Part shown: positions 1 to 9,505 of the stretch, in pieces
Numbering within the stretch: the stretch's first letter is position 1
Layout: each line of letters starts with the position of its first letter
Assembly (NCBI GenBank): GCA_009859145.1
Contig: VRVR01000032.1
Coordinates: forward strand, 202,795-266,794
Direction: 5' to 3'
Length of the DNA stretch: 64,000 nucleotides
DNA from: Andalucia godoyi
Lineage: Eukaryota; Discoba; Jakobea; Jakobida; Andaluciidae
Notes under the pieces: model-generated
Databases searched by the model: none
What the model saw: the letters and a program-made list of their open reading frames with translations, nothing else
What the model was told of the DNA's origin: nothing
Position numbers and translations under genes: made by a program

Positions 1-2779
1 ACGCAGAAAAACTATCGGATCTTGCACTGTTCAGCCACGACGCAATCATCAAGGGTGTTGTGCCTCGAAGATTCACAAACACAGAAGAATCACCAATCGC
101 TTCATTCCACGATGCTCCGGGAACACCATGAAAAATAGAGTCGAACAGGTGTCCGTTAGAATCCTCAAGCGGCCGCAGAAGAAGACGAGACACGAATGGA
201 ACACCGTCTGAAGCGACACTGGCAGAAAACCAGGATGCGAATGAAGAAGGGAATCGCTTTTCAAGCACCGGCAGCGCATCGCGGATGTGATACCACTTGT
301 CCGCGTTGCCGAGCCACTCCCCAAACTGTGGTGCATGTGCCTCCAGGGACGCATCAAACTCCTCTGGCCATGCGGCTGGATACGTCCCAGCGCACATACA
401 AGCAAGGAGAACCTCGTCGGAACAAACCGCATCCTTTGAGGTGGAAAAGGCACGAAGAAGCATGTCGGACGACAGAACAAGTCGTGGGATCTCGTGCTTT
501 CCTGACAAGAACGCAAAAGCAAGGCAGTTCTGCAGATATGCATAGTCACAGAGTCCATAGATCGAGCCACTGAGTAAAAGGGAAGCAACCGCGGTGTTGA
601 ACCCAACACGCGCTGCTGCAATAGCCGGGATATCCCCGGAAGAATCCGCCTGCTGAAGAAGCACCAAAGCGCCGTTCGCACACTGTCTGTTGGCGTGCTC
701 AAGCAGCAAGCCAACAATACTGTGGACACTGCTCACTTGATCCGTGGGCACTCTGTCCCACAACACGCAGTGCAGGCAATTCTGATTCTTGGAATTGACA
801 GCAAACACATCGGCGCCATTCTCCAACAGCACCTTGACAACCCCGTAGTACGATTCTGCATCATCTGCAGGATCTCCGTCCATTTTCGAATACCTACTAA
901 CAGTCGATCCACGGGCGCATGCAACCAACAACGGGGGCGATGGAGGGGGTCCATAGCGCATTCGCATTCTGTGATTCCGATTCTCCGATTTGCTCGTCTT
1001 TGCCAGTACTGGAGCCACAAGATTGCGTTTTCCCCGTTTCATCACCAGATTCTCCACTGTCGCCAAACTTCCTTTTGCGCATGCAAGATCGAACATCGAC
1101 ATGTACTCATCTGCGTCCATGGGAGGCTTCATCGGAATGCTGCGGCTCAGTGGAATCTTTTCAAGCATCTCTGCAGTGGCACGCTCGTGCCCTTCTTCAA
1201 TCGAGCACCACAGAGGGTGCAATCCTGCATCATCAGCCAAGAGAGGGTCCGCGCCATGTGCCAACAGCAGCTGAACACACTCGAGGACGTTCTCTTCGAT
1301 CGTGTCCCATTCCTTGTCACCTCCGCAGTGAACTGCGGCAAGCAAGGCTGTCGCTCCTGAGTACAAGTACTCTGAGCTTTCTCCGGAGCATTCATGCAAC
1401 GCAATATGAACGTCAGCGCCAAATTCAAGAAGCACACGGACAACATCGGCACGCGCGGAAAACGCAGCAAGGACCAGCGGAGTCTCTCCGTATCCAGTCT
1501 CGCTGTTCACTGCTGCTTTGCCCTTTTCAATCAACAGTCGCGCAATCTTTCCGTTTGGCGCATTGTGAAGCGGATCATAAAACCCGCAGACGTCCTCTTC
1601 GTCCTCTTCGTCCTCTTCTTCCTCTTCGTCCTCTTCGTCCTCTTCGTCCTCTTCGTCCTCTTCGTCCTCTGCTTCTTCCTCTGCTTCTTCGTTGTCGCCC
1701 TCACCTTCGCCCCCATCACCCTCTTCTTCATTGTGCGGACCTGCCCCAACCTTGGCCTTCTTCCGTGGTCTTCGGCACTTGCGCGGTACAAATGCAGTGG
1801 CGCCCATGTCCAGCAGATAATCGATCCGATCATATTCGTCCTGCGCAATCTCACTGGTGGTGCGAGTATCAAATAAGTCTTCTTCACTTGCCTTAATGGC
1901 TCGAACGTCCACAAATCGAGGCACGGGAATGCTCATTTCTTCGATAATGTAGCGCGAGGTTGTCTTATCTTTCGCATAATCTACCAGCTGGTCGAGAGGG
2001 ACCACGAACTCATCACCCCATCGATTGACTCTTCCTCCGTTTTCTTTTGCAGCCCGCTTCGCGATGGACTCCAATGACCGCCAGTACTCGACCGTGAGTC
2101 CACTGTTCTGCAGCATCCTGAGCATGTCCACACGACCCCACTTCGCCGCATAGTGCAGCATCGAATGGCCAAGTCGCGCACGCTGCTTGACATCCGCGCC
2201 GCCAACATCCACCAGCTTCCTAAACATGACAGGGTCGTTTCGCTGCACAGCCCAAATCAACGGCGACCACATGTCGCTGAACAGCCGAAGTCCGTCGGGA
2301 TCGCTGTCAATGGCGATCTTCTCGCCACGCTTTACCGTATGAAGCAGTCCGCCCCCAGCTCCAGGCACGCAACGAGCGCCAGCATTCAGCAAAACATCAA
2401 TCGCGCTATGGCTGCCACGAGAACACGCTGTCCAAAGAGGCGTTCGCGCATCGCCTGTGGAGCTTCCGCTGCCTGAACTTGTGTACACAAAGCTCTGGTT
2501 CTGCTCATTCAGATCCGCGCCCTTTTGCAACATTTTCAAAACGAGATCGCCGCGATCCGCAGCTGACACCATGCACAGCGTCGTCACGCCACGAGCAGTT
2601 GTTCCGAACTCCACGGCTGGTGAATCCCCCGGAATTGCATCCAACCGACTCTCAAACTCGCTCCAATCCTCGTTCAGTGCAAGCTTTGCCCACTCGGACT
2701 CCACAGTCACTTTCTTTTCTTTGTCCTCAGAACCATGCTTCTCTCCAGCCGCGCTCTTCCGAGATGCACCGCCCTTCAT
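1..2779 (-). CDS. Ankyrin-repeat protein, C-terminus beyond window
   Basis: One frame is open from the ATG at 2779 to the window start, giving at least 926 residues with no stop, so the C-terminus is missing. Ankyrin-type units are visible throughout, for example RTPLWTACSRGSHSAIDVLL, HSMLHYAAKWGRVDMLRML, ETPLVLAAFSARADVVRVLL and KVLLENGADVFAVNSKNQN, with the usual LLxxGAD turn. They are irregularly spaced. An acidic run of alternating Glu and Asp (coded by the CTCTTCGTC repeat near 1590-1680) separates the N-terminal from the central repeats. Ankyrin arrays bind other proteins; nothing shows the partner or an enzymatic domain. No signal peptide or membrane segment is seen. The start was chosen as the first ATG in the frame. 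Confidence 0.85.
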   Translation of the reverse strand, partial: MKGGASRKSAAGEKHGSEDKEKKVTVESEWAKLALNEDWSEFESRLDAIPGDSPAVEFGTTARGVTTLCMVSAADRGDLVLKMLQKGADLNEQNQSFVYTSSGSGSSTGDARTPLWTACSRGSHSAIDVLLNAGARCVPGAGGGLLHTVKRGEKIAIDSDPDGLRLFSDMWSPLIWAVQRNDPVMFRKLVDVGGADVKQRARLGHSMLHYAAKWGRVDMLRMLQNSGLTVEYWRSLESIAKRAAKENGGRVNRWGDEFVVPLDQLVDYAKDKTTSRYIIEEMSIPVPRFVDVRAIKASEEDLFDTRTTSEIAQDEYDRIDYLLDMGATAFVPRKCRRPRKKAKVGAGPHNEEEGDGGEGEGDNEEAEEEAEDEEDEEDEEDEEDEEEEEDEEDEEDVCGFYDPLHNAPNGKIARLLIEKGKAAVNSETGYGETPLVLAAFSARADVVRVLLEFGADVHIALHECSGESSEYLYSGATALLAAVHCGGDKEWDTIEENVLECVQLLLAHGADPLLADDAGLHPLWCSIEEGHERATAEMLEKIPLSRSIPMKPPMDADEYMSMFDLACAKGSLATVENLVMKRGKRNLVAPVLAKTSKSENRNHRMRMRYGPPPSPPLLVACARGSTVSRYSKMDGDPADDAESYYGVVKVLLENGADVFAVNSKNQNCLHCVLWDRVPTDQVSSVHSIVGLLLEHANRQCANGALVLLQQADSSGDIPAIAAARVGFNTAVASLLLSGSIYGLCDYAYLQNCLAFAFLSGKHEIPRLVLSSDMLLRAFSTSKDAVCSDEVLLACMCAGTYPAAWPEEFDASLEAHAPQFGEWLGNADKWYHIRDALPVLEKRFPSSFASWFSASVASDGVPFVSRLLLRPLEDSNGHLFDSIFHGVPGASWNEAIGDSSVFVNLRGTTPLMIASWLNSARSDSFSA

Positions 2780-3028
2780 CGCGCACTCTTTCTCAATCTG
2801 CACTAAAAACCCTGCTGAAAACCCACAGGAAAAAGCAAGTCGGAAAATATCCTAAAGCCGGAAGTCGGGAATTGCAGAAGCCAAGAATGGACATCAGGCT
2901 GTGGGCAAAGCTTTTCCCATGCGGAATTTCCCCGCGCCGAATCCCCGACAAATGCAAGTCGTCTCTTTTCTGTTTTCTCCTTTTACAAAGAATGAAATAA
3001 ATACATTTCTCGATGTGTGTGAGCCGCT

Positions 3029-3372
3029 CGTCAAAACATGAAAATCATTATTGATCATCGGCTAAGCTGACACCAAAGACAGATTCAGTTTGGGGCGAGC
3101 ACCAGCTCTTCAATGCAGATTGTTCTGCATCAAAGGGTCATCGCTTCTTCTTGCTCTCCGCCTCCGACGAGAGGGGAATCAACAGGTTTCCTTGGTTCTC
3201 GGTGTCTTCGGGCATGGCCGGGTTTGAGTTTTTTGGGAAAGATCCCTCTCTGGAGCCATGAGATGCTTTGTTTTTGATGAAAAGTGCTGATTGAGGGTTC
3301 AATTAAAAATATTGAAAAACAGAAGATAATAGAAAGAAAGATAAAGAAGTGAAAGAATGAAGACATTCTGAA
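3029..3372 (+). repeat. Dispersed repeat copy A (inverted relative to copy B)
   Basis: This stretch matches 42078-42419 in inverted orientation. By eye, roughly four bases in five are identical over about 270 bp, with a less well kept AT-rich extension on the 3250-3370 side. Similarity stops sharply near 3029. The copies differ by substitutions and small indels, and no long ORF survives in both, so this looks like a decayed mobile or duplicated element or a non-coding gene. A TnpB/Fanzor relic starts about 100 bp further on, but copy B lacks that neighbour. Confidence 0.75.
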
Positions 3373-3464
3373 AAAGACATCTTTCTGCTGGTAAAAATAC
3401 TTCCGGTATGATATGATATTGCTTGATGTTCATGCACAAAACGACCAAGCAAACGAAATAACAA

Positions 3465-3690
3465 TCCGGATTTTTGTTCGCTGAGCAACCCAAGGCTCGA
3501 GGCTGTTCAGGTGCTCGGCCGGATTGATCGCGACTGGAATCGTGTGGGCAACAACATTTATCTCAAGAAGGCTGGCAAGGCGTGCTGGGGCCTACCCTCT
3601 TCCCGTCCATGGCGATATGGCCCGGGTTGCAGCATTGATCACGCATGACTAGCGATGGCCATGCATAACTCAGTGTCCAATGTGGGCACC
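3465..3690 (+). pseudogene. TnpB/Fanzor nuclease relic 1: zinc-finger end, RuvC-III, C-tail and right end
   Basis: A short frame reads GRIDRDWNRVGNNIYLKK at about 3517-3570. This matches the last catalytic block of TnpB/Fanzor proteins (DRD-x-N-x-A-R-N-I), followed by a KAGKACWG tail. Just upstream, in another frame, LFRCSA marks the second half of the zinc finger, so at least one frameshift separates them. The DRD triad piece is intact, but AR is changed to VG. Downstream, 3640-3682 is a non-coding block (hairpin arms GCATG/CATGC, then CTCAGTGTCCAATG) shared with relic 3. Everything upstream of the zinc finger is missing. This is a dead 3' fragment of a mobile element. Confidence 0.72.
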
Positions 3691-3718
3691 TAAGGTGAGT
3701 GCGTATAGCCCGTTAGAG

Positions 3719-3771
3719 TTTACTACTACTACTACTACTACGATTATTATTATTATTATTATTATTACATC
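3719..3771. repeat. (ACT)n/(TTA)n microsatellite
   Basis: A run of ACT triplets is followed by GATTATTATT triplets. It lies between the relic-1 right end and the 3' end of the next gene. It does not overlap coding sequence. Confidence 0.9.
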
Positions 3772-3814
3772 TTAAAGATCAGGAAAGGAATGGGAAGAGG
3801 GTGTGGCTGCAAGG

Positions 3815-4852
3815 CTATCCGAAGAAGCCAAGGCCGACGCAAGAAGGATAGTCGGTGACGGAGAATGGCGCGTCCCAGATGACCTGGGCCGAGTCGATGT
3901 CCAAAGCAACGACATGGCCATCGCCGACCGGAATGAAGTTTCCTACATAGCCGTAAAACACACGGTTGGAAAAGTCAAAGACCATCGAATTGTGCTCAGC
4001 TCCAAAGCTATAGTTGGACAGCAAGTCTCCGACGGCGGTCAAGTTTCCAGTCTTGACATCGACGATCGCGAGACCAATTCCGTTCCAAGACCCAAAGTCG
4101 GTGAACGAAACGACGTTACCGGTCTTTGGATCTACTCCAAGACCAAACGTTCGAACCCACGTGCGGCCGCCCGTGTACTGCCGAGGAGCGGTCAGTGTCA
4201 GCACGCCTTCTGACACGTTTTGCGGAACATTGAATTTGAACACATAGGTGTTCACAGTCATTGCCTGTTGGTCATAGTAGTTGGAAGTTATCAGCATAAC
4301 GTCATCCACCATGGTGCAAGCCATGTCGCGCCAGACCCATCCATAAGGAATCCTGCCGTCGCGCCCCACCTGCTCGGTCACACCCGTCGAAAGATGCGTT
4401 CTGAAAATCTCGAAATACGTAGACGCGACGCCCAGCACCGCATAGATGGAGTTCGAGACCGGATCGATGTGCGCACATTGCACGCCCAGCGGATTGAACT
4501 GCGAAATCGCGTACGAATACGCAACAGTGCCATCAAGCTTGTACCCGATCAGCCGACTGCCGCCCGGACTTGTCTGTGCAAGCGTGTACGCCCAGATGAG
4601 CGACGCCTTGTAGTCCGGCCGCATCGTCGAGACCTTTGCATTGATATACCCAACATTCGCATTGACAACCTTTGCAACAGGAGACCCCGGCCCGGACAGC
4701 GACACGTCAAAACGGCCGATGGTGCCATCACACTCGCAGCATGAGCAGGATGGATTTGAGAAGATGTTGTACAACGACACGGAGCCGGCGTTCGCCAACA
4801 CAGCACTTGTACACAACAAACCCACAAGCGCAAGCAGAACCAAGCAACGCAT
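3815..4852 (-). CDS. Secreted protein, probable beta-propeller fold
   Basis: The product has 345 residues. It starts with a clear signal peptide (MRCLVLLALVGLLCTSAVLA, cleavage likely near residue 20-22), followed by a small Cys cluster (SCSCCECDG). The rest is about 300 residues of repeating beta-strand patterns with sentences such as DPVSNSIYAVLG, VDPKTGNVVSF and VDVKTGNLTAVG, typical of loosely repeated propeller blades in extracellular or lumenal proteins. No transmembrane segment follows the signal peptide and no catalytic motif is visible, so the product is probably exported or delivered to a vacuole. The family is not recognised. It is transcribed away from the ABHD17-like gene, and the two share the 585-bp gap. 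Confidence 0.8.
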   Translation of the reverse strand: MRCLVLLALVGLLCTSAVLANAGSVSLYNIFSNPSCSCCECDGTIGRFDVSLSGPGSPVAKVVNANVGYINAKVSTMRPDYKASLIWAYTLAQTSPGGSRLIGYKLDGTVAYSYAISQFNPLGVQCAHIDPVSNSIYAVLGVASTYFEIFRTHLSTGVTEQVGRDGRIPYGWVWRDMACTMVDDVMLITSNYYDQQAMTVNTYVFKFNVPQNVSEGVLTLTAPRQYTGGRTWVRTFGLGVDPKTGNVVSFTDFGSWNGIGLAIVDVKTGNLTAVGDLLSNYSFGAEHNSMVFDFSNRVFYGYVGNFIPVGDGHVVALDIDSAQVIWDAPFSVTDYPSCVGLGFFG

Positions 4853-5437
4853 CTGCTCTTTCCTTTACGCCTTTTCTCTTTTTGATATTGTTTTTCCTGC
4901 TCTTGTTTTTGAAACAATGTTGCCAGAACTAACGGAAATAAATTCTGCGCACTTACGCTCGTCCAGTTTCCCTCCAGCGAATCGACCAGGCAGCGGCGGA
5001 GTGCGGACTGTCCCAGCTCGGCACCGAAGCCCTGTCGAGCGCCGAAATGCGATCTGGTTTTTCGAACTCCAAAATAGGCAGCCAACGTGTGTAAGAGCTG
5101 GACACCAAATCTGCACGAGCGGACAATACGAACCTCAAGCAAGATTCCGAATTCCCCGATTTCCCGATTTTGGCCGTCTCGGATCCATCATCGACAGACT
5201 CAAGTTTCATTTCCCTCTGAAAAGTCCGACAACCGAATGCCCTGACGAACCCAGAGCACGTGATTTCGTGATTTTGTGATCCATGACGCTGCAATATCCA
5301 GCATATGTTCCAGGACTCCAGCTACGCTTATTGTAGTAATTCATCATCGTACTATACAGAGTGGTTATTGAAGAAATAGAGAGGAGGAGCCGGGGAAGAC
5401 GGGGAAAAAAAAATATACAAGAAGAAAAACACGTAGA
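4853..5437. promoter_or_regulatory. Divergent promoter region, 585 bp
   Basis: This gap separates the divergent starts at 4852 and 5438. The last 60 bases before 5438 are purine-rich (GAAGAAATAGAGAGGAGGAG). No conserved gene, tRNA or recognisable promoter element is seen. Confidence 0.5.
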
Positions 5438-5968
5438 ATGGGATGCATCGTGACCAAGTTTGCATTTTTGCCACCGACTGCAACCTATGATCACAACTTG
5501 CGAGATTTAGTATATACGAAATCTGCAAATTTCGTCATTCCAATGCAGTATGTGCGTCTTCCAGGATCGATGTATACTGTTATGTATCTTCATGGGAACG
5601 CCGAGGACATCGGTCTCGCAGGCCCGTTTGCAAGCTCGATATCGTCGTATTGCGGCGTCAGCGTTCTGGCTCCCGAGTACCCTGGCTACGGTCTTTCCGG
5701 AAAACTCCCTCCGGGCTCCAAGTCTGCACCAAGCCGGAAAGCCGTCCAGAAAGACACGGCAAATCGCGAATCGTGGTCCGACCAAAGCCTCGTCACGATC
5801 GTCCCAGGTCAGCCACAGCCCCAACCACGACAGATACAGCTACAGTTACAGTCACAACAAGAGTCGCCACAAGAGCCTCACTCGGCGTCTGAATGCGATG
5901 CAGCGCCTATGCAAATGGCAGTGCCTCCAAGAGAATCTGCGCGGAAGCGTGCTGCCTCTTCTGCCTCT

Positions 5969-6027
<59 letters not shown>

Positions 6028-6940
6028 GGTGTATGTTCCTCCAGAACGGAAATCACCGGCGATTTCAGCGAATCAGCATGCAGCGGAGGGGCAGAGGAGC
6101 GGGACTAGCAATTCAGCATCACACACCAGATCTCGATCTGCGGCGCCGCTGATCTCAAGCAAGAAATGCAAGCCGTCGCAGTCCGCAACTTTCGAAGCTG
6201 CAGAGGCTGCGTTGGCGTATCTGGTGTCGGATCTGGGGATCCCGCTGTCAAGGATTATTCTGTATGGACGGTCCCTCGGGTCTGGCCCGGCGTGCTACCT
6301 TGCGTCACGGCATGCCCTTATTGGTGGACTGATTCTGCATGCGCCGATTGAGTCTGCAATCCGAGTGGTCGTGCCGGGGTCTGTTGCCGGATGCATGCGT
6401 CCATGTGATATCTTTGCAAACCACAGACGAGCAAAGGACATTGAGTGTCCGGTGCTTGTCATCCACGGAACCGAAGACGATATTGTGCCTTTCCAGCATG
6501 GCGTCCGACTTTCCAAGCGCATGTCCAATCCAGTCGATCCGTTGTGGTGTGAAGGCGCAAATCATAACGATGTGGAAGTTGTTTCGGGAGACTTGCTTGT
6601 CGGCAGGATCGTTCGATTCATCGACGAGGTCGATCAGCACCACCACGTTGCCAGCGATGTTGTTCTCGTCGACAACACCGCCGCTGCTATCTCCTCCACC
6701 ACTACTACTGCCACCACTGTTACTGCTGCCGCTTCGGCTTTAGCTTCTGCACCACCCGCGCCACCAATGTCGATGGTTACACCGCCAACATCTCCGGAAC
6801 GCCCGTCATTTGTTCGCAAGCAGTCCTACTCTTCCATCACTGCTACGCCAAACAGTGGCAGAAACAGCCCTTCGCGATCTGATCGGCCCACAGACTTTCG
6901 TCGACCCACAGATCCCCCAGTCTTACAGCGCGAGACCTAG
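5438..6940 (+). CDS. ABHD17/ABHD13-like alpha/beta hydrolase with long serine-rich insert
   Basis: The product has 500 residues with the alpha/beta-hydrolase landmarks of the ABHD17 (protein depalmitoylase) and ABHD13 group: oxyanion/HGN motif YLHGNAEDIGL (about residue 49), nucleophile elbow YGRSLGSGPA (GRSLG, Ser nucleophile, about residue 276), acid loop VIHGTEDDIVP (about 345) and catalytic His in NHNDVE (about 370). The N-terminus MGC offers myristoylation and palmitoylation sites, which suits a membrane-anchored depalmitoylase. Between the first strands and the nucleophile elbow, a roughly 170-residue Gln/Ser-rich insert carries about 20 consecutive serines coded by TCG/TCA repeats. A Ser/Thr/Pro-rich tail follows the catalytic core. 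The insert is unusual for the family; the catalytic triad looks complete. Confidence 0.85.
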
Positions 6941-7032
6941 ATTAACCAACGAACATTAAAGCATTCCCGGTTCCTCTTGTACTGTGCGATGATTAAATAA
7001 TTTATGTTCATGGTGTGCACTGGATGAAGATT

Positions 7033-7710
7033 CTAGGAAACATTTAGCGAGTCCTTGTCCCGAATACCGTTTTCTGCAAAGGTCCGCATCACATTCACAG
7101 CGCGAGGCGGCACGCCTGGGATTCTGACTGCCACTGTGCCCAGAACGTCCGCAACAACGCAATCTGCAGTGACTACCATGTCAATCGTCTTTCCATCCGC
7201 ATACCGAACTCGAATGGACAACTTTGGGGGTGGCATTGCGGCTGATGCTGATGATCCTGCTGATGCTGCCGACAACTGCGTCCCGAGCGTCGAGACCTTT
7301 GAATCAATCGTATCTTGAAGTTCCGAATGAATCTGGTCGTTCCACAGCCGCAGATTTGCAATGTCGAATCCTGCGCATTCTCGCCACAGTTCGCCCGTCG
7401 TGCTCCTGAACAGCCGAACAAAAGGAAGCACCGACGGCTGCGCAAGTCTGTCCTGTGTTGTCGAACTACCAGGACTGCTGTACGCTGTCCTGAGATCGCT
7501 CGATTCAATCAGAAACACGTTCGCGACAGGCAGTATTGAATCGCGGAGATAGGACTCGTATGGTAATGGCATCTCCACGCGCTTGGCGCACGGGTCAAGG
7601 AACCCTGGCGTCACTACCGCCTCGGTCGCAGCAGCACAGATGTGGATAACCAGAAAGTACTGCTTGGTCGCCAATTCACGAGCCTCTGCGTACGTATGCA
7701 CTTTCTGCAT
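7033..7710 (-). CDS. UBX/ubiquitin-like domain protein with thioredoxin-like N-terminus
   Basis: The product has 225 residues. The N-terminal half (EARELATKQYFLVIHICAA... PSVLPFVRLF) has the pattern of a thioredoxin-like or UAS domain without a CxxC pair. The C-terminal 70 residues (LSIRVRYADGKTIDMVVTAD... VMRTFAENGIRDKDSL) read as a UBX-type ubiquitin fold. That order matches UBXD/UBXN4-type cofactors of p97/CDC48, which would place it in ubiquitin-dependent protein quality control. The canonical FPR loop of UBX domains is not obvious, so p97 binding is uncertain. A long (GA)n leader lies 5 bases upstream of the ATG. Confidence 0.55.
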   Translation of the reverse strand: MQKVHTYAEARELATKQYFLVIHICAAATEAVVTPGFLDPCAKRVEMPLPYESYLRDSILPVANVFLIESSDLRTAYSSPGSSTTQDRLAQPSVLPFVRLFRSTTGELWRECAGFDIANLRLWNDQIHSELQDTIDSKVSTLGTQLSAASAGSSASAAMPPPKLSIRVRYADGKTIDMVVTADCVVADVLGTVAVRIPGVPPRAVNVMRTFAENGIRDKDSLNVS

Positions 7711-7715
7711 TTTTG

Positions 7716-7781
7716 CTTTCTTTCTCTTTCTCTTTCTCTTTCTCTTCCTCTCTCCCTCTCCCTCTCCCTCTCCCTCTCTTT
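7716..7781. repeat. (CT)n tract = (GA)n leader of the 7710 gene
   Basis: This is an almost pure pyrimidine run on the plus strand, immediately upstream of the minus-strand start codon at 7710. It reads as GA-rich mRNA leader or core promoter. Confidence 0.85.
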
Positions 7782-8248
7782 CAGCTTATTCTCTTCCGCA
7801 CTTCTCTGTTCGATTGGACGCAGCTCACACAATACGAGTTCTGCAAGGTGCCTGGTTCTGCAAGCAGTACGTGCTGGTTCTTTGAGTCGTTTGAGAAACG
7901 CATACAGTAGTTTCGTGCAAGAGGAATGCAACCCTCCAAGCCCAATCGTCTGTGAAAACATCATCGGACAGTATGGCTGAAGGGGTGCAGGTCGAGGCCC
8001 AATGAGAGACTCTGTCGAATATTGACAACCGATTCCTTGTAGTCGATGATGGGCGCGGATGCGGATTGTAAAAGCCACTTTTTACGCCAAAAACATCTTT
8101 CTGAAGCGCAGCACGCGAGCCAAATGTTTGGAGAGGTTTGGGTTGGATGATAGTACCGACAAGATGAAGGGTAGGAGACGCGCGTATTCCGTAGTGGTGC
8201 TTTTTTTACAAGAGGGGAGAAACTGTATTTATTATTAGGCAGAGATGG
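7782..8248. other. Intergenic 467 bp, no supported gene
   Basis: The minus strand holds several short open frames (for instance 7825-8028) in competing frames, none with a convincing start or family pattern. A 3' UTR for the 8249 gene and a promoter for the 7710 gene are expected here. Confidence 0.4.
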
Positions 8249-9505
8249 TTAGTATGGAAGAGGTGCGGTGATGCAGACGGATGCAACGAGTCCGTTTCGC
8301 ATGACTTCAAAGACGATGCCGTCGAACGCATAGAACCGGGTTTCTCCAAACGGATTCCGGGCACTTGTCGTCCCGTGCACCAACGGGCGTCCACCGATGT
8401 CTGCCTCTCTCTCCCTTCCCCTGTCCTTTTCTCGATCTCGCTCTCCGTGGGGCTCCGTGTCGGACAGCAGTGTCTGCACCTTTGCCCAGGAAGCATCGCC
8501 CGGGATGACGACTCCGTGAGCCCAGAGGACCTCGAACGGGCACTTGTGGTACCGATGAAACGCCGTGTGCATCGGCAAGTTTGCATGTGCAATGATCTTT
8601 CGCAGCACATAGCCCCCGCTCCCCGCCCCCGACGATGAAAACACAAGATCAAGACCGCGAGAATAGTAGTTGCAGACAAGATCGTGGGAGAAGACCGGCG
8701 CTCCGCGCGCGTGAATTTGCAGCTTATCAAACCCTTTCAGCAGGACATCGTCAGGCGGACCCATGCACTGCGGCTCCACAACCTGTTGCATCCCCCATCC
8801 AAACTGCGCAACGCCTGCAATCCCCACAAACAGCCGCAGACTCCACAAAGGCGCGGTGGAGAGGTATGGAAGCGCGCCGAGGTCGTCTGGTCGCGGAAGG
8901 ATCGCAAGCGACACTGCGCGCGGCGTCGTGCCATCCGGAAGTTCCAAGTCGCCGCGAAACGACCCTGCGTACTGTGACGGAACCTCGAACACCACTTGCA
9001 GCCCAGGCCATTCCAGCACGTACGAAGCACACGTGGCCGTAGCGGCGGAAGCAGCCGATGATGACGATGATGACGATGATGACGAGGAAAAAGAGCCGGG
9101 ATAAGTGGGCCCAAGGGCGGCGTAGAGTGAGGCGAGGGTCAGAGGCGTTGCGAGAAATCGCCCGGCGTACAGAAGTCTTTGCTTTGCGGGATTGGTCACG
9201 TCGATGCGGGTTGTGCGCTGCGACCGCGGATCCACGTGCACAACGAGCCCATCACCCGGCGCATGCAGCACATACGGATGCTCCAGCGGCGCACTCGGCT
9301 CATACACAAACTCCAGCGCACTCCCACCCCCACCCCCACCCCCGCCCCCGCCCCCGCTCCCACTCCCAAGCGCAGTCGTAGTCGACAGTGGACTTGGACT
9401 CGAGATCGAGCATAGGCGCAAAAGCAACGACAGCGTCGGGTTCAGCGGCGCATGCAGAGAAATCGGACCAAGCGATACTCCCGGTCTCAGTTCAAGCTGT
9501 AACAT
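8249..9505 (-). CDS. PHAF1: PHAF1 (C16orf70/MYTHO, UPF0183) phagophore factor
   Basis: The product has 418 residues and is similar along its length to PHAF1: MLQLELRPGVSLG at the N-terminus, then LGPTYPG, the LQIHARGAP and NYYSRGLDLVFS blocks, HTAFHRYHKCPFEV, NPFG and the C-terminal GIVFEVMRNGLVASVCI. PHAF1 is known to bind the phagophore in autophagy. Insertions relative to the animal protein are low-complexity: a poly-Gly run near residue 55 (CCCCCA repeats), a poly-Ser run near 140 and an Arg/Glu/Asp-rich stretch near 365. The conserved blocks between them are intact. The ATG at 9505 opens directly into the conserved N-terminus, so the start is secure. Confidence 0.9.
   Translation of the reverse strand: MLQLELRPGVSLGPISLHAPLNPTLSLLLRLCSISSPSPLSTTTALGSGSGGGGGGGGGGGSALEFVYEPSAPLEHPYVLHAPGDGLVVHVDPRSQRTTRIDVTNPAKQRLLYAGRFLATPLTLASLYAALGPTYPGSFSSSSSSSSSSSAASAATATCASYVLEWPGLQVVFEVPSQYAGSFRGDLELPDGTTPRAVSLAILPRPDDLGALPYLSTAPLWSLRLFVGIAGVAQFGWGMQQVVEPQCMGPPDDVLLKGFDKLQIHARGAPVFSHDLVCNYYSRGLDLVFSSSGAGSGGYVLRKIIAHANLPMHTAFHRYHKCPFEVLWAHGVVIPGDASWAKVQTLLSDTEPHGERDREKDRGREREADIGGRPLVHGTTSARNPFGETRFYAFDGIVFEVMRNGLVASVCITAPLPY

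Noticed and set aside
919-1896. 325-residue plus-strand ORF
   Set aside because: It is antisense to the ankyrin gene; its RP/LRP repeats are the reverse of the acidic microsatellite.
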